A stretch of 37,969 nt of DNA. Source: Gordonia rhizosphera NBRC 16068 (lineage in GTDB: Bacteria > Actinomycetota > Actinomycetes > Mycobacteriales > Mycobacteriaceae). The stretch covers positions 1-37,969 of the forward strand of contig NZ_BAHC01000130.1 in the NCBI RefSeq assembly GCF_000298195.1, read 5' to 3'. The notes beneath the pieces are model-generated. The model did no database searches and was not told the origin of the DNA. It worked only from the letters and a program-made list of their open reading frames with translations. Of this stretch, positions 1 through 8,507 are shown in pieces; position 1 is the first letter of the stretch, and every line of letters starts with the position of its first letter. Both the position numbers and the translations under genes were made by a program.

Positions 1-925
1 GCCCATCCCGGCCGCCGTTCTCGACTCCGTGCAGAAGGTGGACGGCGTCGCCGAAGCGGTCTCGATGGATGTGCTGTCGGCCCGGGCGGACGGCTCAGGC
101 GTGACCGGGTACTCGCCGATCGGCGGGCCCATCGCCGACGTCGCCGTCCTCAACATGGCCGACGGGGTTTCCGATGTGCTTCCCGACGACGGCATGTTCG
201 TCAGCGAGCGGACCAGCTCGTCGAAGGGCTGGAATCGGGGTGATGTGGTGACCTTCACCGGCGCGACCGGCGCCACCGTGGAGGTCACGGTGGCCGGCGT
301 GTACAGCGACAACGAAGCACTCGAGCCGTTCATGGTCGGCGAGTCGGTCTACAACGAGCTCGTACCGGCATCGGCGCAGTCGAGCTTCGCGGTCTTTGTG
401 ACCGCCAAGCCGGGCACCGATCCCGAGGCGCTCCGCACGGGTCTGGAACAGGCCACCGACAGCTACCTCACTGTGCAGGTCCAAGACCGCGCGCAGTTCA
501 AGAGCGCGGCATCCAGCCAGATCGACCAGATGCTGGCCACCCTGTACGCGATGCTCGGCCTGGCCCTGCTGATCGCGGTCCTCGGAATCGTCAACACCCT
601 GGCCCTGTCGGTGGTGGAACGTCAGCGGGAGATCGGCATGCTGCGGGCGGTCGGCATGCTGCGCTCGCAGGTGCGCCGCAGCATCTACCTGGAGTCGGTG
701 CTCATCGCGATCTTCGGCGCTCTGCTCGGGGTCATCCTGGGCACCGTCATCGGGTGGGCGTTGGTGCGGACACTGGCGAAATGGGGGCTCGGGACGCCCG
801 TGCTGCCGTGGAGCCTGATCGGTGTCACGCTGGTCGCCTCCGCTGTGGTCGGGGTACTCGCCGCGCTGTGGCCCGCCGTACGCGCTGCCCGGACCCGACC
901 GCTGGAGGCGATCGCGGAGGCGTGA
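1..925 (+). CDS. FtsX-like ABC transporter permease, C-terminal part
   Basis: This is the end of an ABC-transporter permease; its start lies before the window, because the frame is open from base 2 without an initiation signal. The visible part opens with a soluble extracytoplasmic region of the MacB periplasmic-core type. Then come three hydrophobic segments with the FtsX hallmarks: a helix around ALLIAVLGIVNTLALSVVER, the cytoplasmic QREIGMLRAVGM loop that contacts the ATPase, and two closing helices. The protein ends with the typical PAVRAARTRPLEAI tail. Family members work with an MJ0686/LolD-type ATPase in lipid or peptide export or in efflux. The ATPase gene is not in view, so the substrate is unknown. 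Confidence 0.9.
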   Translation, partial: PIPAAVLDSVQKVDGVAEAVSMDVLSARADGSGVTGYSPIGGPIADVAVLNMADGVSDVLPDDGMFVSERTSSSKGWNRGDVVTFTGATGATVEVTVAGVYSDNEALEPFMVGESVYNELVPASAQSSFAVFVTAKPGTDPEALRTGLEQATDSYLTVQVQDRAQFKSAASSQIDQMLATLYAMLGLALLIAVLGIVNTLALSVVERQREIGMLRAVGMLRSQVRRSIYLESVLIAIFGALLGVILGTVIGWALVRTLAKWGLGTPVLPWSLIGVTLVASAVVGVLAALWPAVRAARTRPLEAIAEA

Positions 926-955
926 GGGCGCGACCGGGATGACACAATCGGTCAC

Positions 956-1675
956 ATGACCCGACCCCCTGACGACCGTTGGGACCCGAACCGCGAGCAT
1001 CCCGACACGCGCCGCTTCGAGCCCGGCGACGAGACCGCTGCGTACGGGCCGGGTGATCAGACGGGCACCTACGGCACACCGCAGGCCTACACCGAGGGTT
1101 ATCAGAACCCGCCGCCATACGGGCCGACCGGCGCGGCGGGTCCGGGATACGGTGCGCCCCCGCCCCCGCCCCCGCAGACCCCACGTTCGAAGAACAGTGG
1201 CCGGACCATCGGACTCGCGGCCGCCGCCCTGGCCGCACTGGTGGTGCTCGTCGTCGTCGGCGTCCTGGTCGCCCGCGGCGCCGGGAACGACGGCTCCTCG
1301 GCAGGCAGCGCATCGTCGTCGGCACCCAGCACCCGGGGGTCGTCCACCACCCCGACGACGACGACCACCACCACCACAGAGGAGACCACCCGGACGACAT
1401 CGACGGTGGCGCCCGGGGCCGTGGTCTACCAGCTGACCGGCGGTGGGGACGTGATCGCGCTGCGGTTCCGCGACGGCGACGGGCACACCATCGTCGCGGC
1501 GACCGGCGCACCGTGGTCGCGGGCGACCACCGTCACCGGCGGGGTCGCCGACCTGACCGCGATCGTCGTACGCGGACCGGTGACCTGCAACATCCTGCAG
1601 GGCGAACAGCTGTTGTCGTCGGCGACGAGCAATGGCGGGCCGCTGTCCTGTTCGGCGAATCTCCCGAACGGGTGA
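956..1675 (+). CDS. Pro-rich, Thr-rich single-pass membrane protein
   Basis: A 239-residue protein that I cannot assign to a function. Residues 1-80 are hydrophilic and rich in Pro, Gly and Tyr, as in many actinobacterial cytoplasmic tails. One transmembrane helix follows at about 84-106 (GLAAAALAALVVLVVVGVLV). After it comes a low-complexity Ser/Thr linker with a run of eight Thr, then a compact C-terminal domain of about 85 residues with two Cys that could form a disulfide. The layout suggests an extracytoplasmic sensor or a domain similar to MmpS-type accessory proteins. The gene begins 30 bases after the permease gene on the same strand, so co-transcription is possible. Confidence 0.75.
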   Translation: MTRPPDDRWDPNREHPDTRRFEPGDETAAYGPGDQTGTYGTPQAYTEGYQNPPPYGPTGAAGPGYGAPPPPPPQTPRSKNSGRTIGLAAAALAALVVLVVVGVLVARGAGNDGSSAGSASSSAPSTRGSSTTPTTTTTTTTEETTRTTSTVAPGAVVYQLTGGGDVIALRFRDGDGHTIVAATGAPWSRATTVTGGVADLTAIVVRGPVTCNILQGEQLLSSATSNGGPLSCSANLPNG

Positions 1676-1688
1676 GTGGCGCGGGCAG

Positions 1689-2450
1689 TCACCGTTTGTG
1701 CAAGACCAGCACGAGGTTGGTGCCCGCCACTTCCCGAAGGGCCGGCACACGCATCACCCACCACATCCAGTGGGGGAGGTAGCGGGGAAACGCCGCCACC
1801 AGGTGGGCGGAGCTCCGCGTCGACGCGGCCCAACTCAATCCCTGCGCCGCGGTGACCGCGAAGAGCGAGGTACCGTACAGATTCTTCGGCGGATGACCGT
1901 GCCGACGGGTGTAACGGCGCGCCGCGCGGTGCCCACCCAGATAGTGGGTGAGGCCCATCTCGTGTCCGCCGAACGGCCCCCACCACAGCGTGTAGCTGAT
2001 GATCACCGTCCCGCCCGGCCGCGTCACCCGTAACATCTCGGCGGCCATGTCCCAGGGGGCCGAGGTGTGTTCGACGACGTTCGAAGACACGGTCACGTCC
2101 ATCGACGCGTCGGCGAAGGGGAGATGTTGCCCGGAGCCGCGCACGGTCGCCCGGTGTTCGAGACCGCCCGCGTGCATCTCCGCGGGGTCCGGCTCGACCG
2201 AGATGTAGTGGGCCCCCCGACGGTCGAAGGCGTCGGCGAAATAGCCGGGGCCACCGCCGACATCGAGCACCACGGCACCGGTCAGCGGGGCCGGATGCCA
2301 GTCGGCGACCATCTCGGCCGTGTCGGCGGCGATCGCACCGTAGAAGCGTGCCGGGTCGGTCTGTTCGAACCGGAAGTCGTTGAGCAGGCGCACCGCGCGT
2401 GACAGCGTCGCATACTGCGCGAACCGGGGTCTGCGCGTCCGTGCGGTCAC
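1689..2450 (-). CDS. Class I SAM-dependent methyltransferase (Rv0224c-like)
   Basis: A 253-residue methyltransferase. SAM-binding motif I is DVGGGPGY at residues 63-70, with the acidic SVEPDP strand end following and motif IV-like VTVSSNVVEH further on. No membrane segment is evident, and the C-terminal half is basic and aromatic. In M. tuberculosis the gene at the matching position, Rv0224c, is also a predicted methyltransferase beside a glycosyltransferase, so a lipid or glycan acceptor in the cell envelope is a reasonable inference. The substrate is not shown by the sequence. The GTG start overlaps the end of the upstream tetR-type gene by four bases, indicating translational coupling. Confidence 0.88.
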   Translation of the reverse strand: MTARTRRPRFAQYATLSRAVRLLNDFRFEQTDPARFYGAIAADTAEMVADWHPAPLTGAVVLDVGGGPGYFADAFDRRGAHYISVEPDPAEMHAGGLEHRATVRGSGQHLPFADASMDVTVSSNVVEHTSAPWDMAAEMLRVTRPGGTVIISYTLWWGPFGGHEMGLTHYLGGHRAARRYTRRHGHPPKNLYGTSLFAVTAAQGLSWAASTRSSAHLVAAFPRYLPHWMWWVMRVPALREVAGTNLVLVLHKR

Positions 2451-3202
2451 GGGCTTCCGTCCGGCACGTCCGCCGTGTCGGCGGCGAGCAGACGCAGCCC
2501 CGCCATGAAGGTTCGCAGCGCGAAGAGGAACTCCGCGCGCAGATCCTCCGGCAGCGCGGGCAGGACGGTCGTCACCGACGGGAACTCGTCGGGATCGAGG
2601 CGACCGTAGAACTCGGAGACGGTGTACCGGCTGGGCGAGGCGACCTGCGGGGACTGCAGTGCGTACCCCACGATCAGTCGGGCGAGCGCGTGATCGGCGG
2701 CCGCGGCCTCGGTCGGCGACAACCCGGCGGCCAGCAGCAGCTGCAGCGACACCTCGTACCGCACGACACCCATCGGGCCGAAGTGCACCTGGTCGGCGAA
2801 CAAGGCGGCCGAATGCGGACGACGACGCAGCACGTCGAAGGAGATGGTCGCCGACCGCTCGACGATCTCGGCCCAGTCCTCGCCGAGGTCGGCGTTGGCG
2901 ATCTCATCGACGATCTCGGTCATCACCTGCTCCGCGAGCCGCGCGCACAACTCGTCCTTGCCGCCGGGGAACTGCCGGTACAGCGTGGAGGTCGACGACC
3001 CGAGACGTCGCGCGAGGGCGCGCATTCCGAGGCCCTCGATTCCGCCCTCGGAAAGCAGTGCGAACGCCTCGGTGAGGATCTCGTCGACCGGCAGAGGGGG
3101 TCGTCCGCGGCCGGCGGGAATCGGATCGGCGGTATCCGCACCGGGGGCCGGGGGCCACCACGAGGGGGAGACGGGGCGCGGGTGATCGGGCGGTTCGGTC
3201 AT
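2447..3202 (-). CDS. TetR/AcrR family transcriptional regulator
   Basis: A TetR-type repressor. After a Pro-rich N-terminal extension of about 30 residues comes the helix-turn-helix: RGRPPLPVDEIL leads in, and MRALARRLGSSTSTLYRQF forms the recognition unit. The C-terminal half is a helical ligand-binding domain. I chose the ATG at 3202 (MTEPPDHP). In-frame starts upstream, up to 3277, would add up to 25 residues rich in Arg and His that look non-coding and would run into the candidate operator at 3274-3284. The gene is coupled to the methyltransferase behind it, so the pair probably responds to one signal. Two palindromes upstream are candidate autoregulatory sites. Confidence 0.87.
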   Translation of the reverse strand: MTEPPDHPRPVSPSWWPPAPGADTADPIPAGRGRPPLPVDEILTEAFALLSEGGIEGLGMRALARRLGSSTSTLYRQFPGGKDELCARLAEQVMTEIVDEIANADLGEDWAEIVERSATISFDVLRRRPHSAALFADQVHFGPMGVVRYEVSLQLLLAAGLSPTEAAAADHALARLIVGYALQSPQVASPSRYTVSEFYGRLDPDEFPSVTTVLPALPEDLRAEFLFALRTFMAGLRLLAADTADVPDGSP

Positions 3203-3273
3203 CGGGAGGTCGGTGTTCCTAGCACGTCGGTGGAGGTGAAAACGTGTTTTCGGCGAAGTCATGCTATATCTCA

Positions 3274-3284
3274 ACAACTGTTGT
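3274..3284. promoter_or_regulatory. Palindrome, candidate TetR operator
   Basis: ACAACTGTTGT is a perfect inverted repeat around a central T. It lies 72 bases upstream of the tetR-type start at 3202, in the gap to the divergent glycosyltransferase gene. TetR proteins usually bind such sites near their own promoter. The assignment rests on position and symmetry only. Confidence 0.4.
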
Positions 3285-3302
3285 AGACGTCACCAGCGTT
3301 TT

Positions 3303-3319
3303 CGGCTACAGTGTAGCCG
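3303..3319. promoter_or_regulatory. 17-bp perfect palindrome in divergent gap
   Basis: CGGCTACA-G-TGTAGCCG is a perfect inverted repeat of two 8-base arms around one G. It sits in the 231-base gap between the divergent tetR-type gene and the glycosyltransferase gene. It shares the CTACA/TGTAG core style with the nearby ACAAC palindrome, so both may bind the TetR-type protein. A short cruciform or hairpin is an alternative. Confidence 0.42.
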
Positions 3320-3433
3320 CAACGGGGGTCGCTCGAAGGACGAGGGTTTCCAGAGGTCGGACCTGGCGTGGAGGGGACGCCACGTAAGGCTTCTGGAACC
3401 TTTTTCCGCCCCTCTCGCATACGCTGATCTGCG

Positions 3434-4624
3434 ATGACCGAGCCCAATCATGTCCTGCTGCTCTGCTGGCGCGATACCGCGCATCCGCAGGGCGGCGGCA
3501 GCGAGCGCTACCTGGAGCGGGTGGGGGCCGAGCTGGTCGACCGCGGGATGCGGGTGACCCTGCTGACGGCGGCCCACGACGCCGCCGCCCCGCAGGAGAC
3601 CCGCGACGGGATCCGCATCCTACGGGCCGGGGGCCGTCTGACCGTCTATCCGAGGGCGCTGGCGACGATCGTCGCCGCCCGGTTCGGTCGGGGGCGGCTG
3701 GGTTCGTCGGCCCCCGACGTCGTGATCGACACGCAGAACGGCATCCCCTTCTTCGCCACGCTGGTGTCGGCGGCGCCCACGGTCGTGCTGGTCCACCACT
3801 GCCACCGCGAACAGTGGCCCGTCGCGGGGCGGGGTCTCGCCCGGTTGGGATGGTTCCTCGAATCGCAGGTGTCCCCGCGGGTGCATCGGCGCAATCGCTA
3901 TGTGACCGTCTCGGGACCGTCGGCGTCGGAACTGGTGGGGCTCGGGGTCGACGATGAACGGATCACGGTGATCCGCAACGGGATCGATCCGCTACCCCGG
4001 GTCGGCGTCGGCCGGGGGCCGGCGGACGACCCGACGACCCGACTGTGCGTGCTGTCGCGTCTGGTCCCGCACAAGCAGGTAGAGCATGCGCTCGCGGTGA
4101 TCGCCGAACTACGGCACACCCATCCGCACGTTCGGCTCGACGTCATCGGCGGCGGATGGTGGTCTGATGAGCTACGCACGTGTGCAAGCGAACTGGGTGT
4201 CGATGATCGGGTCGACTTCCACGGCCACGTGGACGAGAACCGCAAACACGAACTCCTTGCACGCGCCCACGTGCATCTGATGCCGTCCCGCAAGGAGGGC
4301 TGGGGGCTCGCGGTGGTGGAGGCCGCCCAACACCGGGTACCCACGATCGGCTACCGGAGCTCGGTCGGCCTGGAGGAATCCATCGAGCACGAACAGACCG
4401 GTCTGCTCGTCGACGGCATCGACGAATTGGTCAGTGCCACCCGCAAACTCGTCGACAACCCGGACGAGGCCACCCGCCTGGGCGGTAACGCGCACCTCAA
4501 GGCCGGCGACTATTCGTGGTCGGCCACCGCCGACGGTTTCATGGGCGTGTTCGACGACGTGCTCCGAACAGCGAAACGACCAGTGTCACAACGAGGGTCG
4601 CCGACCAGACCACGTGGGCGGTGA
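3434..4624 (+). CDS. GT4-type glycosyltransferase (Rv0225-like)
   Basis: A 396-residue GT-B fold glycosyltransferase. The N-terminal domain has the glycine-rich acceptor-side motif (PQGGGSERYLERV, about residues 17-29). The C-terminal donor domain has the LSRLVPHKQVEHALAV strand-helix and the EX7E motif in KEGWGLAVVEAA near residue 288, as in family 4 retaining enzymes. No signal peptide is visible, so it should act on the cytoplasmic face with a nucleotide-sugar donor. M. tuberculosis has Rv0225 at this place. A role in building an envelope glycolipid or arabinan/mannan precursor is inferred from the neighbours; donor and acceptor are unknown. The last 28 codons overlap the 3' end of the convergent gene. 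Confidence 0.88.
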   Translation: MTEPNHVLLLCWRDTAHPQGGGSERYLERVGAELVDRGMRVTLLTAAHDAAAPQETRDGIRILRAGGRLTVYPRALATIVAARFGRGRLGSSAPDVVIDTQNGIPFFATLVSAAPTVVLVHHCHREQWPVAGRGLARLGWFLESQVSPRVHRRNRYVTVSGPSASELVGLGVDDERITVIRNGIDPLPRVGVGRGPADDPTTRLCVLSRLVPHKQVEHALAVIAELRHTHPHVRLDVIGGGWWSDELRTCASELGVDDRVDFHGHVDENRKHELLARAHVHLMPSRKEGWGLAVVEAAQHRVPTIGYRSSVGLEESIEHEQTGLLVDGIDELVSATRKLVDNPDEATRLGGNAHLKAGDYSWSATADGFMGVFDDVLRTAKRPVSQRGSPTRPRGR

Positions 4625-6242
4625 TGACCGCGGCGCGGGCGGTCGACGACGCGCGGGCATCGGTGATCGCGCCGGGGATTCGGTAGAGTGCCAAGTCTTC
4701 TCCTGCGAACATCGGCCGCACCGCCCCGGCGAGCGCGGGCGGCGGTGAGGCGTTCTCCACGACCACCCAGCCCACGCCGAGTCCCGCCAGGTCGCGGGGT
4801 GACCCACCGTCGGTGAGTACCCGGTCCACGGCGGCGCCCGGTCCGGTGGCCGGGTCGACGACGACCCCGTCCACGGTCAGCTTCCCGGAATCGGTGACCG
4901 GCGCACGTACCATGCGGGGCAACGGATTCAGCGACACCGGATCGGTGAACGGATACCGACGCACGGTGCCGACCGGCCACACCGCCACCGATCCGTGGTC
5001 GGCGGTGACGAGACGGGCCACCGTCGACCAATCCGCCGGGTAGGTCACGGCTTCGACCTTTCCGCCCACTCCCCACGCCAGATCCGGCAGCGGGGCGAGC
5101 ACAAGCAGCGCTCCGGCCGCGAGCGCGAACCCCACCGGCACCCATCGTCGGGCGGCGCCGACCGCGGCCGCAGCGGCGAGCGCGAAGAACGGCACCAGCA
5201 GCGCCAGGAATTTCTGGGTGTCGCGGAACAGGCCGACTCCGGGCACCGTGCCCGACAGCTGCGACAGCGCCCCGGCGATCGGGCCGATCGCAGAGACCGC
5301 GACCAGGATCGCCGACACCGCGGCCAACCCCGCCAGTGCCGCGACGACCCGGTCGAGAGTGGTGCGCTCGCGCCACAACGCGTACGTGCCGACCACGATC
5401 ACCAGCAGTAGCGCCGCCGTCGCCACCGCAGCCCACCAGATCGTACGGCTCGCGGGCACCGCGTCGGCGTTCCAGATGCCGCCCAGGCCCAGAACCGTAC
5501 CGATCGTACCCAGGCCCGGTTCGGCGCGGATGCCGAACACCGCGAAACCGTCGGGGCCCGTCGTCGCGGGGGCCGAACCGACCACGGTCGCGGTCAGCCA
5601 CGGCAGGGCGCCGAGAACCCAGACGCCGCCGGCGATCAGCGCGTTGCGCGCAGGCTCCGTCACCGCCGGTCGGGCGGCCAGGACGACGAGCAGCACGATC
5701 CCGGCGAGCACCGAACCCGTCGGGGTGAAGCCTGCCGCGCAGACGGCCGCGACCAGCGGCGCCCAGCGTCGTCGTGGGTGGGGGGAGCCGACCACGTCGA
5801 GGGCGGCGACGACGATCCACCCGAGCGTCGCATAGGACACCAACAGGCTCCAGTGGCCCTGCAGAAGCCGCTCGGCCACATAGGGATTCCAGATCGAGAC
5901 GGTCGACGCCGCCAGCGCGCCGGCACGCCCGGCCGAGGGCACCAACCGCGCCGCGAGCCGCCCATAGCCGACCCCGGCCAGGGTCAGCGCCGCAGCCGTG
6001 ATCACCGCGACGAGCACACCGCCGTCGACGACGCGGCCGAGTTCGGCGATCACCCAGTCCTGCGGCACCGCGCGGGGTGCCGTACCGCCGAGCCCCACTG
6101 TCGTGTCGGTGACGAACGATCGGGGCGTCGAGACCGCATCCCGGTAGAGCAGATACCCGCCGCGCAGTATCGGGGCGAGGATCAGCGCGCTCAGGGCGGC
6201 CGAGACGGCGTAGAGCAGCGGCAGCAGACGTGAACGGGTCAT
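4539..6242 (-). CDS. Polytopic membrane protein, GT-C-like (Rv0226c-like)
   Basis: A 567-residue membrane protein with roughly ten hydrophobic helices, the first at residues 8-26 and the last near 545-560 before a basic tail (GARRRTRP). A large extracytoplasmic domain lies between, from about residue 380. The plan of N-terminal multi-pass region, the VGLFRDTQKF segment and a late soluble domain resembles polyprenyl-phosphate-dependent GT-C glycosyltransferases such as AftD nearby. Mycobacteria carry Rv0226c at this position. Activity is not proven by any motif I can name. It starts 15 bases after the CoA ester lyase gene on the same strand, and its 3' end overlaps the glycosyltransferase gene by 86 bases. 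Confidence 0.8.
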   Translation of the reverse strand: MTRSRLLPLLYAVSAALSALILAPILRGGYLLYRDAVSTPRSFVTDTTVGLGGTAPRAVPQDWVIAELGRVVDGGVLVAVITAAALTLAGVGYGRLAARLVPSAGRAGALAASTVSIWNPYVAERLLQGHWSLLVSYATLGWIVVAALDVVGSPHPRRRWAPLVAAVCAAGFTPTGSVLAGIVLLVVLAARPAVTEPARNALIAGGVWVLGALPWLTATVVGSAPATTGPDGFAVFGIRAEPGLGTIGTVLGLGGIWNADAVPASRTIWWAAVATAALLLVIVVGTYALWRERTTLDRVVAALAGLAAVSAILVAVSAIGPIAGALSQLSGTVPGVGLFRDTQKFLALLVPFFALAAAAAVGAARRWVPVGFALAAGALLVLAPLPDLAWGVGGKVEAVTYPADWSTVARLVTADHGSVAVWPVGTVRRYPFTDPVSLNPLPRMVRAPVTDSGKLTVDGVVVDPATGPGAAVDRVLTDGGSPRDLAGLGVGWVVVENASPPPALAGAVRPMFAGEDLALYRIPGAITDARASSTARAAVITAHVVWSATLVVTLVVSLFGARRRTRP

Positions 6243-6257
6243 GCCGCTATGTCCACC

Positions 6258-7196
6258 TCAGTAGTGGTAGGTGTCCGACGGCGCCGGGACGTGCACCGCG
6301 TCGTCCTCGTACTGCGTGGACTCGATGCCGTACGCCCGTGCCAGATCGAGGATCTTGGTGGCGCGCGCGATCCTCGGCAGGTCGGACCCGTTGCGGATCT
6401 CGCCGCCGTCGCGTTCGAACTCGGCGAAGAACTCCTTGGCCCAACTGATCTCGTCCTGCGACGGTGACAAACCCTCGTTCACCGGGTGACACTGATCCGG
6501 GGTCAGGCAGATCTTGCCCGTCATCCCGAACTCCGCGCTCACCGCGGTGGCCTCCGACAGTTTCAACGCGCTCGAGCCGACGGTCGGACCGTCGATGGCG
6601 CTCGGCAGGTGAGCGGCCTTCGCGGCGATGGTGAATCGGGAACGCGCGTAGGCCAGGGTGGTCGGGCTGTCGCCGAATCCGGTGTCGCGGCGGAAGTCGC
6701 CGATACCGAAGGCGAGACGAAATGTCCCCTTCGCCGAAGCGATCTCGCCGATCCGCTCCAGACCCCGGGCGGTTTCCACGAGCGCGACGATGGGCACGTC
6801 GGGCAGTCGTTTGGCCGTCTCGGTGACGTGATCGACCGACTCGACCATCGCGAGCATCACCCCACCCACCGACGTTTCGGCGAGGGCAGCGAGATCGTCG
6901 GCCCACCACGGGGTCCCGAAACCGTTGACCCGGACCCAGTCGGAATGTCCCTGGTTCATCCAGTTCACCACGTTCTCCCGCGCGGCGAGCTTGTCCTTGG
7001 GCGCCACCGCATCCTCGATGTCGAGGATGACGATGTCGGCACGCGACCGTACGGCCGCCTCGAAGCGGTTGGCCTGGGCACCGTTCACCAGCAGCCAGCT
7101 GCGTGCCAGCACCGGATCGATGCGGAATCCGACGGGGCCGTCATCGGCGATCGTGTTCTGGTCGTACACGTCACCATCGTTGCCTATTGGTGTCAT
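6258..7196 (-). CDS. CitE-like CoA ester lyase (HpcH/HpaI aldolase family)
   Basis: A 312-residue TIM-barrel enzyme of the citrate-lyase beta/malyl-CoA lyase type. Visible signatures are the first strand RSWLLVNGA, the acidic ILDIEDAVAPKDK motif, the substrate Arg in WVRVNGFGTPWW, and the metal-binding pair Glu in VALVETARG and Asp in FGIGDFRRD. Members cleave or form 3-hydroxyacyl-CoA esters with Mg2+; the substrate is open, since no alpha or gamma citrate lyase subunits are near. I chose the ATG at 7196; a GTG eleven codons downstream (VYDQNTIADD) is another possible start. The frame stays open far upstream, but that part is low in family features. Its placement in an envelope locus is unexpected and may be only operon sharing. 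Confidence 0.85.
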   Translation of the reverse strand: MTPIGNDGDVYDQNTIADDGPVGFRIDPVLARSWLLVNGAQANRFEAAVRSRADIVILDIEDAVAPKDKLAARENVVNWMNQGHSDWVRVNGFGTPWWADDLAALAETSVGGVMLAMVESVDHVTETAKRLPDVPIVALVETARGLERIGEIASAKGTFRLAFGIGDFRRDTGFGDSPTTLAYARSRFTIAAKAAHLPSAIDGPTVGSSALKLSEATAVSAEFGMTGKICLTPDQCHPVNEGLSPSQDEISWAKEFFAEFERDGGEIRNGSDLPRIARATKILDLARAYGIESTQYEDDAVHVPAPSDTYHY

Positions 7197-7253
7197 CGCG
7201 TGCAAAAGCAACCCTCCCACGCCGCGGGCCCGTCGACGTGCACACTTGATCGC

Positions 7254-8507
7254 ATGGCTGAGCAGACCGGGGGTGCGGCGCTCGCCGGTGCGCTCGGATG
7301 GGTGGCCGCGGGGACGATGGTTGCCAATGCCTTCGCCTACCTGATCCACCTCGCGGCGAGTCGGTGGTGGAGCAGCACCGCCGAATACGGAGAACTCGCG
7401 GTCGGCCTGTCCGCGATCCTGGTGCTCGGGGTGGCCGCGCTCGCGCTGCAGGCGGTCGTGGCGCGCGCCGTGGTGCACCGCGCCGATCCGGCGCGGATTC
7501 GTCGGGTCACGGTGCAGACCGTCGTCATCGTCGGGGGCCTGGTGGTCGTGGCGGCGCCGATGCTCGCCGCGGTCGCGTCGTTGGGTGTCACGACGGCGCT
7601 GGCCTCGTTGGCGTCGGCGCCGATGTTGACGCTGATCTACGCCGGTCTGGGTGTGCTGCAGGGGCGTGGCGCGTTTCGGCTGCTCGCGTGGATGCTGGCG
7701 GCGGTCGGCGTGCTGCGTAACGTCCCGATGCTGATCGCGATCGCCGCGGGTGCCTCGCCGGCCGGAGTGCTGGCGGCCGGCGCGGCGGGCGGGGTCGTGG
7801 CGGCCGTATTGGTGACCTGGGTGGTGCGGTCGTCGTCGGCGTCGTCGTCTGTGGCGGCATCCGCGGTGGCGGCCTCGGACGCCGCCGACGACGCGGGACT
7901 CACCCTGCTCGACGTCGCCCGCGCGTCGGGCGTGCAACTGGTGCTCGTCGTCGCGACCTCGATCGACCTGCTGCTCGCGCGGTCGGTCCTGACCCCCGAC
8001 GACGCCGGCATCTACGCGCTGGGCGCCATCGCCACCAAGGTGGCGTTCTGGTTGCCGCAGGCGGTCGGGGTGGTGTTCTATCCGAGGCTGGCCGATCCCG
8101 CGACCTCACGTCGATCCCTGGTCCACGCGATCGCGGTGGTGTCCGCGATCGGGGTGGTGCTCACTGTCGGGGCGGGTGTGGCCGGACCGCTGGTGCCGAT
8201 CATGGTGCGCGCGGACTACGCACCGTTGGTGCCGATCCTCTGGGTGTTCGCCTACACCGGATCGATGCTCGCGGTGCTGCAGGTCGCGTTGCTGTCGGCG
8301 ATCGCGCGCCGGGCCACCGCGGTGTCGTGGGTGACCTGGGTGGTGGTCGCGGTGGAGTCCGCGGTCATCCTCACCGTTGTCGACACCATCCTCGCGCTGG
8401 CGGTCACCGCCGCCGTCGCGGCCACCCTCGCCGCGGTCACGACGACGCTGGTGGGTCTGCGTCGGAGGGAGACGTCGCCCGCCGGCGCGGACGCCACGCG
8501 GGATTGA
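7254..8507 (+). CDS. Polysaccharide/lipid-linked oligosaccharide flippase-like protein
   Basis: A 417-residue, almost entirely hydrophobic protein with about twelve predicted membrane helices and an Ala/Val-rich composition. It fits the MOP superfamily of flippases (Wzx/MurJ-like, lipopolysaccharide biosynthesis protein type). The segment DDAGIYALGAIATKVAFWLPQ, here split at DDAGIYALGA and KVAFWLPQ, is typical of the mid-protein helices in this family. Such proteins move lipid-linked sugars across the membrane. The surrounding arabinan genes suggest a role in envelope glycan export, but the cargo is unknown. The ATG at 7254 precedes the first amphipathic segment directly. The last 71 bases overlap the convergent DUF3068 gene. 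Confidence 0.8.
   Translation: MAEQTGGAALAGALGWVAAGTMVANAFAYLIHLAASRWWSSTAEYGELAVGLSAILVLGVAALALQAVVARAVVHRADPARIRRVTVQTVVIVGGLVVVAAPMLAAVASLGVTTALASLASAPMLTLIYAGLGVLQGRGAFRLLAWMLAAVGVLRNVPMLIAIAAGASPAGVLAAGAAGGVVAAVLVTWVVRSSSASSSVAASAVAASDAADDAGLTLLDVARASGVQLVLVVATSIDLLLARSVLTPDDAGIYALGAIATKVAFWLPQAVGVVFYPRLADPATSRRSLVHAIAVVSAIGVVLTVGAGVAGPLVPIMVRADYAPLVPILWVFAYTGSMLAVLQVALLSAIARRATAVSWVTWVVVAVESAVILTVVDTILALAVTAAVAATLAAVTTTLVGLRRRETSPAGADATRD

Noticed and set aside
1330..1400. ACC/ACG triplet runs as a microsatellite or phase-variable tract
   Set aside because: The run encodes a Thr-rich linker with mixed codons, a common feature of actinobacterial surface proteins, and is not a pure repeat that would slip easily.
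95..1750. A 551-codon minus-strand frame across the FtsX-type gene and the Pro-rich gene
   Set aside because: It spans two genes with clear plus-strand features and has no domain; a shadow.
7197..7937. A 247-residue N-terminal extension of the CoA ester lyase
   Set aside because: The frame is open, but the translation is a Arg/His-rich jumble opposite the flippase gene. The family N-terminus fits the ATG at 7196 or the nearby GTG.
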